Program-made: the position numbers and the translations under genes
Notes under the pieces: model-generated
What the model saw: the letters and a program-made list of their open reading frames with translations, nothing else
The model's database searches: none
Told to the model about the DNA's origin: nothing
Shown: positions 18,728-28,600 of the stretch, piece by piece
How positions within the stretch are numbered: position 1 is the stretch's first letter
Layout: every line of letters starts with the position of its first letter
DNA from: Enterobacter sp. Ag1
GTDB taxonomy: Bacteria > Pseudomonadota > Gammaproteobacteria > Enterobacterales > Enterobacteriaceae
Direction: 5' to 3'
NCBI GenBank assembly: GCA_000277545.1
Contig: AKXM01000016.1
Location: forward strand, 62,001 to 126,000
DNA: 64,000 bases

Positions 18728-19585
18728 ATGAATATCAAAACAATAAAATATTTTTCCACCCTCATCGTTTTTGCCGCCGCGCTGCTGGCGGGCTGGCTGT
18801 TATGGAACTATTACATGCAGTCGCCCTGGACGCGGGACGGCAAGGTGCGCGCCGAACAGGTGAGCATCACGCCGCAGGTATCCGGCACCATCGTGACCCT
18901 GAACGTGAAAGACAACCAGTTTGCGAGTAAAGGCACTCCGTTGTTCACCCTCGACGCCACGCCTTACCACATTGCGGTGCTAAACGCCGAGGCGCAGCTG
19001 GCGAAGGCCCAGTCCGATCTGGCCAAAGCCAGCAACGAGGCGAACCGCCGCCAGAATCTGCCGCGCAACTATATTTCTGCCGAAGACATGGACACCGCCA
19101 ACATTAACGTTAAAGCGATGCAGGCGGCAGTGAAAGTCGCCCAGGCCACGCTGGAGCAGGCGCAGTGGCAGCTTTCGCAAACCACAGTCACTGCCCCGGT
19201 AGACGGCTGGGTCACCAACCTGACCTCCCGCGTCGGGAACTACGCCAGCGAAGGCAAGCCGGTCTTCGCGCTGGTGGACAGCCACTCGTTTTACGTGGTG
19301 GGCTATTTCGAAGAGACCAAGCTGCGCCGCATTCAGCCTGGTAATGCCGTGCAGATCGTGCTGTACAACGGCAACCAAAAGCTGAGCGGCAAAGTAGAAA
19401 GTATTGGCCGCGCGATCTACGACCAAAGCATCGAAAGCGACAGCGACCTGGTCCCGGACATTAAGCCGAACGTGCCGTGGGTTCGCCTTGCGCAGCGCGT
19501 GCCGGTGCGCATTAGCCTGGATGCCATTCCTGATGGCGTGACGCTGGTGTCAGGCACCACCTGCACCGTTAGCGTTCAGCCCTGA
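18728..19585 (+). CDS. ydhJ: HlyD-type membrane fusion protein YdhJ
   Basis: A 285-residue periplasmic adaptor with one N-terminal transmembrane anchor (about 8-30). The biotinyl-lipoyl half motifs are [17 protein letters not shown] and [14 protein letters not shown] short alpha-hairpin lies between them (about 80-145), followed by the beta-barrel. It links the inner-membrane component YdhK to the periplasm, presumably for aromatic or organic-acid efflux as in AaeAB. The stop overlaps the ydhK start by one base (TGATG). Confidence 0.94.
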   Translation: MNIKTIKYFSTLIVFAAALLAGWLLWNYYMQSPWTRDGKVRAEQVSITPQVSGTIVTLNVKDNQFASKGTPLFTLDATPYHIAVLNAEAQLAKAQSDLAKASNEANRRQNLPRNYISAEDMDTANINVKAMQAAVKVAQATLEQAQWQLSQTTVTAPVDGWVTNLTSRVGNYASEGKPVFALVDSHSFYVVGYFEETKLRRIQPGNAVQIVLYNGNQKLSGKVESIGRAIYDQSIESDSDLVPDIKPNVPWVRLAQRVPVRISLDAIPDGVTLVSGTTCTVSVQP

Positions 19586-21606
19586 TGAATCTCAGTTTTC
19601 TGGCGTGGCATAACACGCCGTGGGGAAAAGCCACCGGCGGGCAATGGCGCTATGCGCTGCGTAACGCTATTGCCATGGGCATGGCGCTGGCCATTGCCTA
19701 CGGCCTGAATCTGGATGAGCCTTATTGGGCGATGACCTCCGCCGCCGTGGTGAGCTTCCCCACCGTTGGCGGCGTGATAAGCAAAAGTCTGGGGCGGATT
19801 GCGGGCAGTTTTATCGGCGCGGCAGCCTCGTTAATGATTGCCGGCAACGCGCTGAACGATCCCTGGCTGTTCACCTTCGCCATGGCAAGCTGGCTGGCGC
19901 TTTGTACCTGGGCCTCCAGCCATTTTCAGAATAACGTGGCCTACGCCTTCATGCTCGCCGGGTACACTGCCGCCATTATTGCCTTCCCGATGATCAATAC
20001 CGTGGAATCAACGGAGCTGTGGGATATCGCCCAGGCCCGCGTGTGCGAGGTGGTGGTCGGGATATTGTGCGGCGGCTTTATGATGATGGTGCTGCCCAGC
20101 ACCTCGGACGGCAGCGCTCTGGTTAGCGCCCTGAAAAACATGCACGCCCGGCTGCTCGAACACGCCAGCCTGCTCTGGCAGCCGGAAACCACCGACGCCA
20201 TTCGCACCGCGCATGAAGGGATTATCGGCCAGATCCTGACCATGAATCTGCTGCGTATTCAGGCTTTCTGGAGCCACTATCGCTTCCGCCGCCAGAACAA
20301 CCTGCTGAACTACCTGCTTCACCAGCAATTGCGCCTGACCAGCGTGATATCCAGCCTGCGTCGGATGCTGCTCAACTGGCCGGAGGCACCCGCCAATATC
20401 TGGTCGGTGCTGGACAGCCTGCTGCGGGAGCTGGCCAAGCCCAACGCCGATAAATACACCGTTGCCCGGCTGCTGCAACACATCGCCCCTCATTCTCAGG
20501 ACGATTATCGCCATCAGGCATTCTGGCACCGCCTGCGCTATTTCTGCTGGCTCTATCTCAACAGCAGCCGCTGGCTAAGAGAGCTGGAAAACGCCACGCC
20601 GGTGTCGGTGATTACGCCGCCCGAAGCCCCGCCGCTGGCGCGCCATACCGACAATGCCGAAGCGCTGTGGAGTGCCGTGCGCACTTTTGCAACGATCGTC
20701 CTGACCGGCGCCTGGTGTATCGGTACCCAGTGGGAGTCCGGCGGCGGCGCGCTGTCCCTCGCCGCCATTAGCTGTGTGCTCTACTCTTCGGTCGCCTCGC
20801 CGCTCGGCTCGCTCACGCTGCTGATGCGGACCCTGCTTTGGCTGTCGCTGTTCAGTTTCCTGGTGAAATTTGGCCTGATGATTCAGGTCACCCAGCTGTG
20901 GCAGTTCCTTATTTTCCTGCTGCCGCTGCTGCTCACCATGCAGTTACTGAAACTCCAGCAGGCAAAGCGCGCCGCGCTTTGGGGGCAGCTCATTGTCTTT
21001 ATGGGATCGTTTCTGTCGGTCAGCAATCCGCCGGTGTACGACTTTGCCGGGTTTATGAATGACAACCTCGCCAAAGTCCTCGGCGTGGGCATTTCATGGC
21101 TGGCTTTTTCGGTACTGCGCCCCAGCTCCGACACCCGCAGGAGCCGCCGCCATATCCGGGCGCTGCGGCGCGGGTTTATCGACCAGCTCAGCCGCAAACC
21201 GCAGCACAGCGAGAGCCAGTTTGAATCGCTGGTGTACCACCACATCAGCCAGCTTAGCAGTAGCAAAGAAGAGGCGGCCCGCCGCTGGCTTCTGCGCTGG
21301 GGCGTGGTGCTGCTCAACTGCTCGCACGTAGTCTGGCAGCTGCGCGGCTGGGAAACACGCTCCGACCCGCTGTCGATGGTCAGGGACGTTTGCCTGCACA
21401 CCCTGCGGGATGTGATGAGTGAACGGGGTGTACTGCAAAGGCCGCTGGCGGAATCACTGAAAGAACTGCAAAGAATGTGCGACACGCTGTCGCATCATCA
21501 CGATCCGGCGGCGCGGGAACTGGCGGGCATTATCTGGCGGCTTTACTGCTCGCTGTCCCAGCTGGAACAGGCACCGCCTGCCGGAACCCTGGCAGGCGGT
21601 CAGTAA
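19585..21606 (+). CDS. ydhK: FUSC-family (AaeB-like) membrane transporter YdhK
   Basis: A 673-residue inner-membrane protein with two blocks of transmembrane helices, about residues 25-175 and 365-515. Each is followed by a cytoplasmic helical region, the duplicated architecture of aromatic-acid exporter FUSC proteins. The first block contains [19 protein letters not shown]. It is coupled to ydhJ by a one-base overlap. The real substrate is not known. The gene is convergent with ydhF with 3 bases between stops and no terminator in that gap. Confidence 0.93.
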   Translation: MNLSFLAWHNTPWGKATGGQWRYALRNAIAMGMALAIAYGLNLDEPYWAMTSAAVVSFPTVGGVISKSLGRIAGSFIGAAASLMIAGNALNDPWLFTFAMASWLALCTWASSHFQNNVAYAFMLAGYTAAIIAFPMINTVESTELWDIAQARVCEVVVGILCGGFMMMVLPSTSDGSALVSALKNMHARLLEHASLLWQPETTDAIRTAHEGIIGQILTMNLLRIQAFWSHYRFRRQNNLLNYLLHQQLRLTSVISSLRRMLLNWPEAPANIWSVLDSLLRELAKPNADKYTVARLLQHIAPHSQDDYRHQAFWHRLRYFCWLYLNSSRWLRELENATPVSVITPPEAPPLARHTDNAEALWSAVRTFATIVLTGAWCIGTQWESGGGALSLAAISCVLYSSVASPLGSLTLLMRTLLWLSLFSFLVKFGLMIQVTQLWQFLIFLLPLLLTMQLLKLQQAKRAALWGQLIVFMGSFLSVSNPPVYDFAGFMNDNLAKVLGVGISWLAFSVLRPSSDTRRSRRHIRALRRGFIDQLSRKPQHSESQFESLVYHHISQLSSSKEEAARRWLLRWGVVLLNCSHVVWQLRGWETRSDPLSMVRDVCLHTLRDVMSERGVLQRPLAESLKELQRMCDTLSHHHDPAARELAGIIWRLYCSLSQLEQAPPAGTLAGGQ

Positions 21607-21609
21607 CGA

Positions 21610-22506
21610 TCAAGGCACGTCGTAGCCGAGCGCGGCCTTACGAATGCGGAACCACTGCTGGCGAGTCATCTCCAGAGACAGCGAGTGAATGGCAGAGCGC
21701 ACACGTTCGATTTTGCCAGACCCGATGATCGGCAGCGGGGAAGATGGCAGGCGCATCACCCAGGCATAAACCACCTGTTCGATGGTGTCGGCCCCAAGTT
21801 CTTCCGCCACTTTCTGCAGTTCGGCGCGCAGCGGCTGGAATTCATCGTCGTTAAACAGACGGCCGCCCCCAAGGCAGGACCACGCCATCGGACGAATGCG
21901 CAGCTGCTGGAGCTGGTCGAGCGTGCCGTCCAGCAGCAACGGCTGGTGCACCGGTGAAAGCTCAACCTGGTTTGTTGCCAGGGTGAACGGCAGGCGAGAC
22001 TGCAGCAAGGAGAACTGCGCCGGGGTAAAGTTAGACACGCCGAAATGGCGCACCTTGCCGCTGTGATGCAGCGCGGTGAAGGCTTCCGCCACTTCGTCGG
22101 CGTCCATCAGCGGGTCCGGGCGGTGGATCAGCAGCAAATCCAGATAGTCGGTGGCCAGTTTTTTCAGCGAGCTTTCTGCACTGCTGATGATGTAATCGCG
22201 ATCGGTAATGTAGTGGCCAAGAGCATTTTCTGGCTTCGCGGTGGTGGCGATACCGCACTTGGTGACAATCTCCATTTTACCGCGCAGATGTGGCACCAGA
22301 CGCATCGCTTCGCCAAAGGCCGCTTCACAAGCGTACCCGCCGTAAATATCGGCGTGATCCGCCGTGGTGATCCCCATCTCAACGTGCTCTTCAATAAAGC
22401 TCGCCAGCTCGCGCGGGGACATGTTCCATTCCATCAAACGCCAGTAGCCCATCACCAAGCGTGAAAACTCCGGGCCCTGCGGGGCAATCGTAATACGCTG
22501 TACCAT
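21610..22506 (-). CDS. ydhF: Aldo/keto reductase YdhF
   Basis: A 298-residue NADPH-dependent aldo/keto reductase with a TIM-barrel fold. The catalytic Asp and Tyr are in ITTADHADIYGGY (about residues 45-57). The Lys region is VTKCG, and the barrel strand motif DYLDLLLIHRPDP is near 118-130. The C-terminal phosphate-binding segment PIIGSGKIERV is present. GAGGTGATT precedes the ATG. It is the second gene after ydhL on the - strand, with a 57-base gap. The substrate is unknown in E. coli as well. Confidence 0.95.
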   Translation of the reverse strand: MVQRITIAPQGPEFSRLVMGYWRLMEWNMSPRELASFIEEHVEMGITTADHADIYGGYACEAAFGEAMRLVPHLRGKMEIVTKCGIATTAKPENALGHYITDRDYIISSAESSLKKLATDYLDLLLIHRPDPLMDADEVAEAFTALHHSGKVRHFGVSNFTPAQFSLLQSRLPFTLATNQVELSPVHQPLLLDGTLDQLQQLRIRPMAWSCLGGGRLFNDDEFQPLRAELQKVAEELGADTIEQVVYAWVMRLPSSPLPIIGSGKIERVRSAIHSLSLEMTRQQWFRIRKAALGYDVP

Positions 22507-22563
22507 AAAAAAATCACCTCAAAAAAGGAAAAAATCTTCCCCGAGTATAACGGCGGTGAATGA

Positions 22564-22803
22564 TTAAAACAGTGAGGGCTGCTCAGGTTCTTCAGGAGAA
22601 TTTGGCTTGTTTGCTCGTAACTTGCGCAATAAGCGCTGGCGGCAGAGGCGCAGCACGTCCTGCTTTTGGGCGTCGCTCATTTGCTGCCACTGGAAACGCT
22701 CGTCCCGGCTGCGCATACAGCCACGGCAAAAGCCGCGTTCATCCGACTGGCAGATCCCGCGGCAGGGGCTTTGAATGGGGAAGAACTCTAGCTGCTCAGA
22801 CAC
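22564..22803 (-). CDS. ydhL: DUF1289 Cys-rich small protein YdhL
   Basis: A 79-residue protein with the DUF1289 pattern: SPCRGIC (C-x3-C), then FCRGC (C-x2-C) within residues 13-29, followed by a basic helical part. The four cysteines suggest metal binding, but no function is established. It is upstream of ydhF in the same direction, as in E. coli. Between ydhL and nemR this genome carries an inserted eptA gene. Confidence 0.9.
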   Translation of the reverse strand: MSEQLEFFPIQSPCRGICQSDERGFCRGCMRSRDERFQWQQMSDAQKQDVLRLCRQRLLRKLRANKPNSPEEPEQPSLF

Positions 22804-22905
22804 TAACCCGCCTCATTAACGACTTTGCATCAATTGAAGCCTGAGTCTGCCCCGGATGCAAGCGGGGCGGCTAAAAAATCGCCTCTCGACTGAAAGCGGC
22901 TGAAA

Positions 22906-22922
22906 ATTAAGGTTCAACTAAT
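22906..22922. promoter_or_regulatory. Candidate PmrA (BasR) half-perfect box upstream of eptA
   Basis: ATTAAG (complement CTTAAT), five bases, then ACTAAT. The first half fits the PmrA repeat YTTAAK in reverse orientation, and the second matches at four of six positions. It lies 49 bases before the eptA ATG. This is suggestive only. Confidence 0.3.
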
Positions 22923-22970
22923 CTTCTCTCTCCAGGATAGCGCATATTCAGTTTTGTATTCACGGCTTAT

Positions 22971-24599
22971 ATGAACCTTTTAAAAAAGTTACAGTGTAAC
23001 GATGCGCAGTTTAACCTCTGCTGCGCATTTTTCTTTACGCTGATCAATTCTCTTTTTATCCACCGCAGCTGGCAGCTAATTGCCCCGCACTCGCTCCATA
23101 GCTGGCTGTTTGCCGCTTCGGTGCCGGTGGTACTGTTCTGCGGCTGGCTAATGATTTTCAGCGTGGTGAACCTGCCCTGGCTGCGCAAACCCGTGCTGGT
23201 GCTGCTGGTCATCGGCTGCGCTGCCAGCAACTATTTTATGTTCACCTACGGCGCCGTCATTGATAAAAACATGATGGTCAACGTGTTTGAAACAGATTCC
23301 CAGGAAGCCACCGCGCTGGTTACGCCGCAGCTGGTCAGCTGGCTGGCCTTGCTGGGTATTATCCCCGCCCTGTTGCTTTCCCTGGTGAAGGTTCAGCCGG
23401 CGCGCTGGTGGCATATCGTGCTGACTCGCCTGGTCGGCATTCTCGCCGGACTGCTGGTGATAATCCTCATCGCCGCTGTGTTTTACAAAGACTACGCTTC
23501 GCTGTTCCGGAACAATAAAAGCGTGGTGAAAATGGTCACGCCCGCAAACTACATCAGTGCCATTAGCCGCTACAGCAAAGAACGCTGGTTTGCCGGGGAT
23601 CAGACGCTGATTAAAATTGGCGAAGACGCGCAAAGAGGCCCGCTGATTAAACAGCAGCCGAAGAAAACGCTGGTGGTGTTGGTCGTCGGTGAAGCCTCAA
23701 GAGCCGAGAACTATTCGCTGGGCGGCTATGAGCGTGAGACCAATCCTCAGCTCAAAAAACAGGGCGTGATTTACTTCCAGAATGCCTCGTCCTGCGGGAC
23801 GGAAACCGCGGTTTCTGTGCCCTGTATGTTCTCAGTGATGCCGCGTAAAACCTACGATGCGGATCTCGCCCGGCACCAGGAAGGCCTGCTGGACGTATTA
23901 GCCCACGGCGGCGTGAACGTGCTGTGGCGGGATAACGACGGCGGCTGCAAAGGCGCCTGCGACCGTGTTCCGCATACGGATATGACCCAGTGGAAGCTGG
24001 ACGTTTACTGCAAAGACGGCGCCTGCTTTGGCGATGTGCTGCTCCACCGCCTGGACAATGTTCTCGACGGCCTGCAGCGGGATACCGTCCTGGTGCTGCA
24101 TCTGATGGGCAGCCACGGGCCGGCTTATTACCAGCGCTATCCGGCCAGCTTCCGCCGCTTCACCCCCACCTGCGACAGTAATCAAATTCAGGACTGTGAC
24201 CGCCAGGCGCTGATTAACACCTACGACAATACTATCCTGCACACCGACGACGTGCTGAGCCGCACTATCGACAAGCTGAAACAGCATCAGGATAAACTGA
24301 ATACGGCGCTGGTTTACCTGGCCGATCACGGGGAATCTCTCGGGGAAAGCGGTATTTACCTGCACGGTACGCCGTATATGCTCGCGCCTTCGCAGCAGAC
24401 ACATATCCCGCTACTGTTCTGGCTGTCACAGGATTATCAGCGAAGCTTTGCGCTGGACAACGAGTGCCTGGCCAATAAGGCCGCCAGCGACGCCGTGTCC
24501 CAGGACAATTTGTTCTCAACCCTGCTCGGTATGATGAATATTCATACCTTGGTTTATCAAAAAGATACGGATATTCTTGCCGACTGCCGCAGGCGCTAA
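22971..24599 (+). CDS. eptA: Lipid A phosphoethanolamine transferase, EptA family
   Basis: A 542-residue enzyme that adds phosphoethanolamine to lipid A and lowers binding of cationic peptides and polymyxins. Five N-terminal membrane helices (about residues 15-172) are followed by a periplasmic catalytic domain. It has metal ligand Glu241 (GEASRAENYS), nucleophile Thr279 in SCGTETAVS, WRDNDGGCKGACDRVP, and LADHGES. It is closer to chromosomal EptA (shared FYKDYASLFRNN segment) than to MCR by my recall. E. coli eptA sits with pmrAB, but here it stands alone between ydhL and nemR. The ribosome-binding site is weak. Confidence 0.92.
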   Translation: MNLLKKLQCNDAQFNLCCAFFFTLINSLFIHRSWQLIAPHSLHSWLFAASVPVVLFCGWLMIFSVVNLPWLRKPVLVLLVIGCAASNYFMFTYGAVIDKNMMVNVFETDSQEATALVTPQLVSWLALLGIIPALLLSLVKVQPARWWHIVLTRLVGILAGLLVIILIAAVFYKDYASLFRNNKSVVKMVTPANYISAISRYSKERWFAGDQTLIKIGEDAQRGPLIKQQPKKTLVVLVVGEASRAENYSLGGYERETNPQLKKQGVIYFQNASSCGTETAVSVPCMFSVMPRKTYDADLARHQEGLLDVLAHGGVNVLWRDNDGGCKGACDRVPHTDMTQWKLDVYCKDGACFGDVLLHRLDNVLDGLQRDTVLVLHLMGSHGPAYYQRYPASFRRFTPTCDSNQIQDCDRQALINTYDNTILHTDDVLSRTIDKLKQHQDKLNTALVYLADHGESLGESGIYLHGTPYMLAPSQQTHIPLLFWLSQDYQRSFALDNECLANKAASDAVSQDNLFSTLLGMMNIHTLVYQKDTDILADCRRR

Positions 24600-24640
24600 T
24601 GGGATGGTGGTCACAAAAAAGTGGCCGGCGCCTATTGCAT

Positions 24641-24656
24641 TAGACTGACTGGTCTA
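24641..24656. promoter_or_regulatory. NemR-type operator upstream of nemR
   Basis: Inverted repeat TAGAC-N6-GTCTA, 15 bases before the nemR ATG. The same half-sites recur at 25295-25309 before nemA, which supports a shared regulator, most simply NemR itself. Confidence 0.78.
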
Positions 24657-24670
24657 CTACATTTGAGCGC

Positions 24671-25270
24671 ATGAATCGACATCCTGAACACGACACTCGC
24701 GAACATCTCCTCGCCATTGGCGAGCGGCTGTGCCTTGCCCGGGGCTTTACCGGCATGGGGTTAAGCGAATTGTTGCGCACCGCAGAAGTGCCCAAAGGCT
24801 CTTTCTACCACTACTTCCGCTCAAAAGAAGCGTTTGGCGTGGCAATGCTGGAGCGCTATTATCAGGCTTCTAATCTGCGCGTGGCGGAACACTTTTCGCA
24901 CGGCGAAGGCAATTATCGCCAGCGCCTGCTGAAGTGGTACCAGGATATGCTGAGCTACTTCTGCCAGAGCGGAAACCTGAGTAACTGTCTGATAGTGAAA
25001 CTTTCAGCAGAAGTCTGTGATCTTTCGGAAGATATGCGCGGCGCGCTGAATAACGGCGGCTCACAGCTAATCTCTCTGCTTGCTGATGCCCTGGAGAAAG
25101 GCCGCAGCGAAAAAAGCCTGCGCTTTGAAGGCGAAGCGCTCGAGCAGGCCATGGTGCTGTACTCGCTGTGGGTAGGCGCCAGCCTGCAGGCAAAAATATC
25201 CCGCAGCGCGCTGCCGCTGGAAAGCGCGCTGGCACACGTAAGAATCCTATTGGCAGAACCTGTCGCCTGA
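24671..25270 (+). CDS. nemR: TetR-family electrophile/HOCl-sensing repressor NemR
   Basis: A 199-residue repressor that senses reactive chlorine and electrophiles such as methylglyoxal and quinones, and controls nemA and gloA. The N-terminal helix-turn-helix contains GMGLSELLRTAEVPKGSFYH (about 28-47). Cys106 (LSNCLIVK) and Lys175, the residues of the redox switch in E. coli NemR, are both present at the same numbers. The stop codon lies inside an intrinsic terminator stem, so most transcripts should end before nemA. Confidence 0.96.
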   Translation: MNRHPEHDTREHLLAIGERLCLARGFTGMGLSELLRTAEVPKGSFYHYFRSKEAFGVAMLERYYQASNLRVAEHFSHGEGNYRQRLLKWYQDMLSYFCQSGNLSNCLIVKLSAEVCDLSEDMRGALNNGGSQLISLLADALEKGRSEKSLRFEGEALEQAMVLYSLWVGASLQAKISRSALPLESALAHVRILLAEPVA

Positions 25271-25280
25271 CAGGTTTTTT
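25257..25280 (+). terminator. Terminator overlapping the nemR stop codon
   Basis: Perfect eight-pair stem AACCTGTC (25257-25264) / GACAGGTT (25269-25276) with loop GCCT and a six-base T run. The nemR TGA is within it. It separates nemR from nemA, which then has its own operator. Confidence 0.85.
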
Positions 25281-25294
25281 ATTTACTGAATTAC

Positions 25295-25309
25295 TAGACG
25301 ACCGGTCTA
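25295..25309. promoter_or_regulatory. Second NemR-type operator, upstream of nemA
   Basis: TAGAC-N5-GTCTA, 14 bases before the nemA start and 15 after the terminator. It shares both half-sites with the operator at 24641-24656. A nearby promoter is expected, but I could not define a convincing -35/-10 pair. Confidence 0.75.
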
Positions 25310-25323
25310 CTTGAGGAAACACC

Positions 25324-26421
25324 ATGTCAGCAGATAAACTGTTTACGCCGCTCAAAGTTGGCGCTATTACCGTACCAAACCGTATCTTTATGGCTCCGCT
25401 GACGCGCCTGCGCAGTATTGAGCCAGGCGATATCCCAACCCCGCTGATGGGCGAATATTACCGCCAGCGCGCCAGCGCCGGGCTTATCATCAGCGAAGCA
25501 ACCCAGATGTCCGCCCAGGCTAAAGGCTACGCCGGCGCTCCGGGCCTGCACAGCGAAGAGCAAATCGCCGCGTGGAAAAAAATTACCGCTGGCGTGCACG
25601 CTGAAAAAGGCCACATGGCGGTGCAGCTGTGGCACACCGGCCGTATTTCCCACTTTACCCTCCAGCCAGGCCAGCAGGCTCCGGTCGCGCCTTCCGCGCT
25701 GAGTGCCGGGACCCGTACCTCCCTGCGTGACGAAAACGGCAACGCCGTTCGCGAAGATACTTCCATGCCTCGCGCGCTGGAACTGAACGAAATTCCGGGC
25801 ATCGTGGATGACTTCCGCAAGGCAATTGGCAATGCACGTGACGCCGGTTTTGACCTGGTTGAGCTGCACTCTGCTCACGGCTATCTGCTGCACCAGTTCC
25901 TGTCTCCTTCTTCTAACCACCGTACCGACGAATATGGCGGCAGCCGCGAGAACCGCGCTCGCCTGGTGCTGGAAGTGGTTGATGCCGGGATCAAAGAATG
26001 GGGTGCCGACCGCATCGGGATCCGCGTATCACCGATTGGATCCTTCCAGAACGTGGACAACGGCCCGGACGAAGAGGCTGACGCGCTGTACCTGATTGAA
26101 GAGCTGGGCAAACGCGGCATTGCTTATCTGCATATGTCCGAGCCGGACTGGGCCGGTGGCGAACCGTACACCGAGACATTCCGTGCCAAAGTCCGTGAGC
26201 GTTTTAGCGGTGTGATCGTTGGCGCTGGCGCCTATACCCCGGAGAAAGCGGAAGATCTGATCGGCAAAGGCCTGATCGACGCCGTCGCGTTTGGCCGTTC
26301 GTTCATTGCCAACCCGGACCTGGTCGCTCGTCTGCACAAAAATGCCGAGCTGAACCCACAGCGCCCAGAGTCCTTCTATGGCGGCGGCGCGGAAGGCTAC
26401 ACCGACTACCCAACGCTGTAA
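25324..26421 (+). CDS. nemA: N-ethylmaleimide reductase NemA (Old Yellow Enzyme family)
   Basis: A 365-residue FMN enzyme that reduces activated alkenes, quinones and nitro compounds with NADPH. Family markers are [13 protein letters not shown] (about 19-31), [10 protein letters not shown], the substrate-binding pair in [15 protein letters not shown] (about 181-195), and the FMN-phosphate segment [12 protein letters not shown] near the C-terminus. It works with NemR and GloA in electrophile detoxification. GAGGAA precedes the ATG. The length matches E. coli NemA. Confidence 0.97.
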   Translation: MSADKLFTPLKVGAITVPNRIFMAPLTRLRSIEPGDIPTPLMGEYYRQRASAGLIISEATQMSAQAKGYAGAPGLHSEEQIAAWKKITAGVHAEKGHMAVQLWHTGRISHFTLQPGQQAPVAPSALSAGTRTSLRDENGNAVREDTSMPRALELNEIPGIVDDFRKAIGNARDAGFDLVELHSAHGYLLHQFLSPSSNHRTDEYGGSRENRARLVLEVVDAGIKEWGADRIGIRVSPIGSFQNVDNGPDEEADALYLIEELGKRGIAYLHMSEPDWAGGEPYTETFRAKVRERFSGVIVGAGAYTPEKAEDLIGKGLIDAVAFGRSFIANPDLVARLHKNAELNPQRPESFYGGGAEGYTDYPTL

Positions 26422-26438
26422 CTCCGCAGTACCTTTCA

Positions 26439-26468
26439 TTGATAGCGGCGCGCAAACGCCGCTATACT
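26439..26468 (+). promoter_or_regulatory. Sigma-70 promoter of gloA with inverted-repeat spacer
   Basis: TTGATA (26439-26444), an 18-base spacer, and TATACT (26463-26468). The expected start of transcription is about 35 bases before gloA. The spacer itself is an inverted repeat (ATAGCGGCG at 26442-26450 with CGCCGCTAT at 26457-26465), so the element could also act as an operator or form a hairpin in nemA read-through mRNA. Confidence 0.75.
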
Positions 26469-26509
26469 CAACGACTCCAGAAATAACTGTCTCATTCGAC
26501 GAGGATTTT

Positions 26510-26917
26510 ATGCGTCTACTTCATACCATGCTGCGCGTTGGCGACCTGCAACGCTCCATCGAGTTTTATACCAAAGTGCTGGGCATGAAACTGCTGCGTA
26601 CCAGCGAAAACACCGAGTACAAATACTCTCTCGCGTTTGTCGGCTATGGCGATGAAAGCGACACGGCGGTTATCGAACTGACCTATAACTGGGGCGTGGA
26701 CAGCTATGAGCTGGGCACCGCTTACGGCCACATCGCGCTGAGCGTGGATAACGCCGCAGAGGCCTGCGAACGCATTCGCAATAACGGCGGCAACGTGACC
26801 CGTGAAGCCGGCCCGGTAAAAGGCGGCACCACCGTTATCGCTTTTGTTGAAGATCCGGACGGTTACAAAATCGAGCTGATCGAAGAGAAGCACGCGGGCA
26901 AAGGCCTGGGTAACTGA
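26510..26917 (+). CDS. gloA: Glyoxalase I (lactoylglutathione lyase)
   Basis: A 135-residue metal enzyme that converts the methylglyoxal-glutathione hemithioacetal to S-lactoylglutathione. All four metal ligands are at the family positions: His5, Glu56, His74 and Glu122. The frame is open upstream to 26378, but the ATG at 26510 has GAGGA 5 bases before it and gives the standard length. It follows nemA by 88 bases and has its own strong promoter. Together with NemR control this forms a methylglyoxal defence unit. Confidence 0.98.
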   Translation: MRLLHTMLRVGDLQRSIEFYTKVLGMKLLRTSENTEYKYSLAFVGYGDESDTAVIELTYNWGVDSYELGTAYGHIALSVDNAAEACERIRNNGGNVTREAGPVKGGTTVIAFVEDPDGYKIELIEEKHAGKGLGN

Positions 26918-27192
26918 TTTTCAGGCGATTAGCGTCAAACAAGGGGCGTGTTGTGCGCCCTGATTGTTGCTAACTAAAGATGGAAAAAGCGTGGTTTTTC
27001 CCTCTTTGTGGTTAACAGATGAAAATCAATGAATTGATTTTTCTGGTTTATTTCATAATGACTTCGGGCCGCCTTTCCTATTATTGGGGAGTTATCCATA
27101 CCCTGAAGGCGCACGTTGTGCGGCCTTTACTGCAACACTCCACGAAATTTGCCATAATGCGCGCTGCATTTTCCCCGTATTAAGAGAAGCTG

Positions 27193-27852
27193 ATGTCAGA
27201 CAACACGCAATTGCATGGCCTGTGCGACCGTTTTCGTGGTTTTTATCCGGTAGTTATCGACGTTGAAACCGCAGGTTTTAACGCTAAAACCGATGCGTTA
27301 CTGGAAATCGCCGCCGTTACCCTGAAGATGGATGAAGACGGCTGGTTATCCCCCGACGAAACGCTGCACTTCCATGTCGATCCGTTTGAGGGCGCGAACC
27401 TGCAGCCTGAAGCCCTGGCGTTCAACGGTATTGACCCGCATAATCCCCTGCGTGGTGCCGTCAGCGAATACGATGCCCTGCACGCGATTTTCAAAACCGT
27501 GCGAAAAGGCATTAAAGACAGCGGCTGCAGCCGGGCGATTATGGTGGCGCACAACGCCACGTTCGACCACAGCTTTATGATGGCGGCGGCAGAGCGAGCC
27601 TCTTTGAAACGCAACCCGTTCCACCCGTTTGTGACGTTTGATACCGCGGCCCTGAGCGGCCTGGTGCTGGGGCAAACAGTGCTGGCCAAAGCCTGCATCG
27701 CCGCAGGCCAGAAGTTTGACAGCTCGCAGGCCCACTCCGCCCTGTACGACACCGAGCAAACCGCCCTGCTGTTCTGCGAAATCGTCAACCGCTGGAAGCG
27801 CCTCGGCGGCTGGCCGCTGCCGCTGGCCGACGAACCGGAATCTGAAGCATAA
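27193..27852 (+). CDS. rnt: Ribonuclease T
   Basis: A 219-residue DEDDh exonuclease that trims the 3' ends of tRNA and other stable RNAs. The five catalytic residues are at the E. coli numbers: Asp23 and Glu25 (VIDVET), Asp125 (NATFDHSF), His181 and Asp186 (AHSALYDTE). The 275 bases before it contain only weak hairpins: GGGCG/CGCCC at 26944-26960 and a bulged stem at 27105-27128. A strong shared terminator follows. Confidence 0.98.
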   Translation: MSDNTQLHGLCDRFRGFYPVVIDVETAGFNAKTDALLEIAAVTLKMDEDGWLSPDETLHFHVDPFEGANLQPEALAFNGIDPHNPLRGAVSEYDALHAIFKTVRKGIKDSGCSRAIMVAHNATFDHSFMMAAAERASLKRNPFHPFVTFDTAALSGLVLGQTVLAKACIAAGQKFDSSQAHSALYDTEQTALLFCEIVNRWKRLGGWPLPLADEPESEA

Positions 27853-27879
27853 AAAAAGCGACCTGAGGGTCGCTTTTTT
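27852..27879. terminator. Bidirectional terminator between rnt and grxD
   Basis: Stem AAAAAAGCGACC (27852-27863) / GGTCGCTTTTTT (27868-27879) with loop TGAG. The T run serves rnt on + and the A run serves grxD on -. Confidence 0.92.
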
Positions 27880-27893
27880 ACTGGCTGGCGAAA

Positions 27894-28238
27894 TTATTCT
27901 GCGCCTGGCTCTTCAGATTTATGCTTCTCTGCGGTCTCTTTAATCAGCGCCTGCAGTTCGCCGCGCTGGTACATCTCGATGATGATGTCGCAGCCGCCGA
28001 CCAGCTCACCGTCCACCCACAGCTGCGGGAACGTTGGCCAGTTAGCGTATTTTGGCAGCTCAGCACGAATGTCCGGGTTCTGCAGAATATCCACATAGGC
28101 GAAACGCTCGCCGCAGGCGGACAGCGCCTGAACGGCCTGAGCGGAGAAGCCGCAGCTCGGCAGCTTCGGGGAACCTTTCATATAGAGAAGAATCGGGTTC
28201 TCAGCGATCTGGCGTTGAATTTTTTCAATAGTGCTCAT
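27894..28238 (-). CDS. grxD: Monothiol glutaredoxin 4 (Grx4)
   Basis: A 114-residue CGFS-type glutaredoxin that binds a bridging [2Fe-2S] cluster with glutathione and takes part in iron-sulfur delivery. The CGFS motif is at residues 29-32. The glutathione-binding WPTFPQLWVDGE and GGCDII segments follow. It is convergent with rnt and shares its terminator. The upstream 362 bases hold the divergent promoters of grxD and mepH. Confidence 0.97.
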   Translation of the reverse strand: MSTIEKIQRQIAENPILLYMKGSPKLPSCGFSAQAVQALSACGERFAYVDILQNPDIRAELPKYANWPTFPQLWVDGELVGGCDIIIEMYQRGELQALIKETAEKHKSEEPGAE

Positions 28239-28600
28239 TGTCTTGCTTCCTCAAACCTTGATACGGCAATAGCCTGCCATTGTAGCCAGTTGCGCCCCGG
28301 GCAGAAAACACCATTTTTATCAGGGTTTCTCTTTCCCCCGCCTGGCGCGCAAACATACCTTAAGAATAACACTTTTACGGCGCGCGAAAATGAGCAATTT
28401 GCTTCATTCAAGATCAATTAAACAGCGGATAACACCCTGGAATGGCTAATTTTTTAGCTATAGCTTCCACTTTTGACCGTTAAATAGTATTTGCCTATTA
28501 ACATTATCGGCTTTTATGCATTAGAATCGTCGGGTTTCGCAAAAATCATACGCAGGCATGATGGTTAGCATCGTGTCTTCATTTATCAGGGGATTGACGA
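28239..28600. other. Divergent intergenic region grxD-mepH
   Basis: No supportable gene. It is moderately AT-rich from about 28400 and should hold both promoters. A short frame on the - strand (28235-28417) has no family support. I could not assign an operator. Confidence 0.5.
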
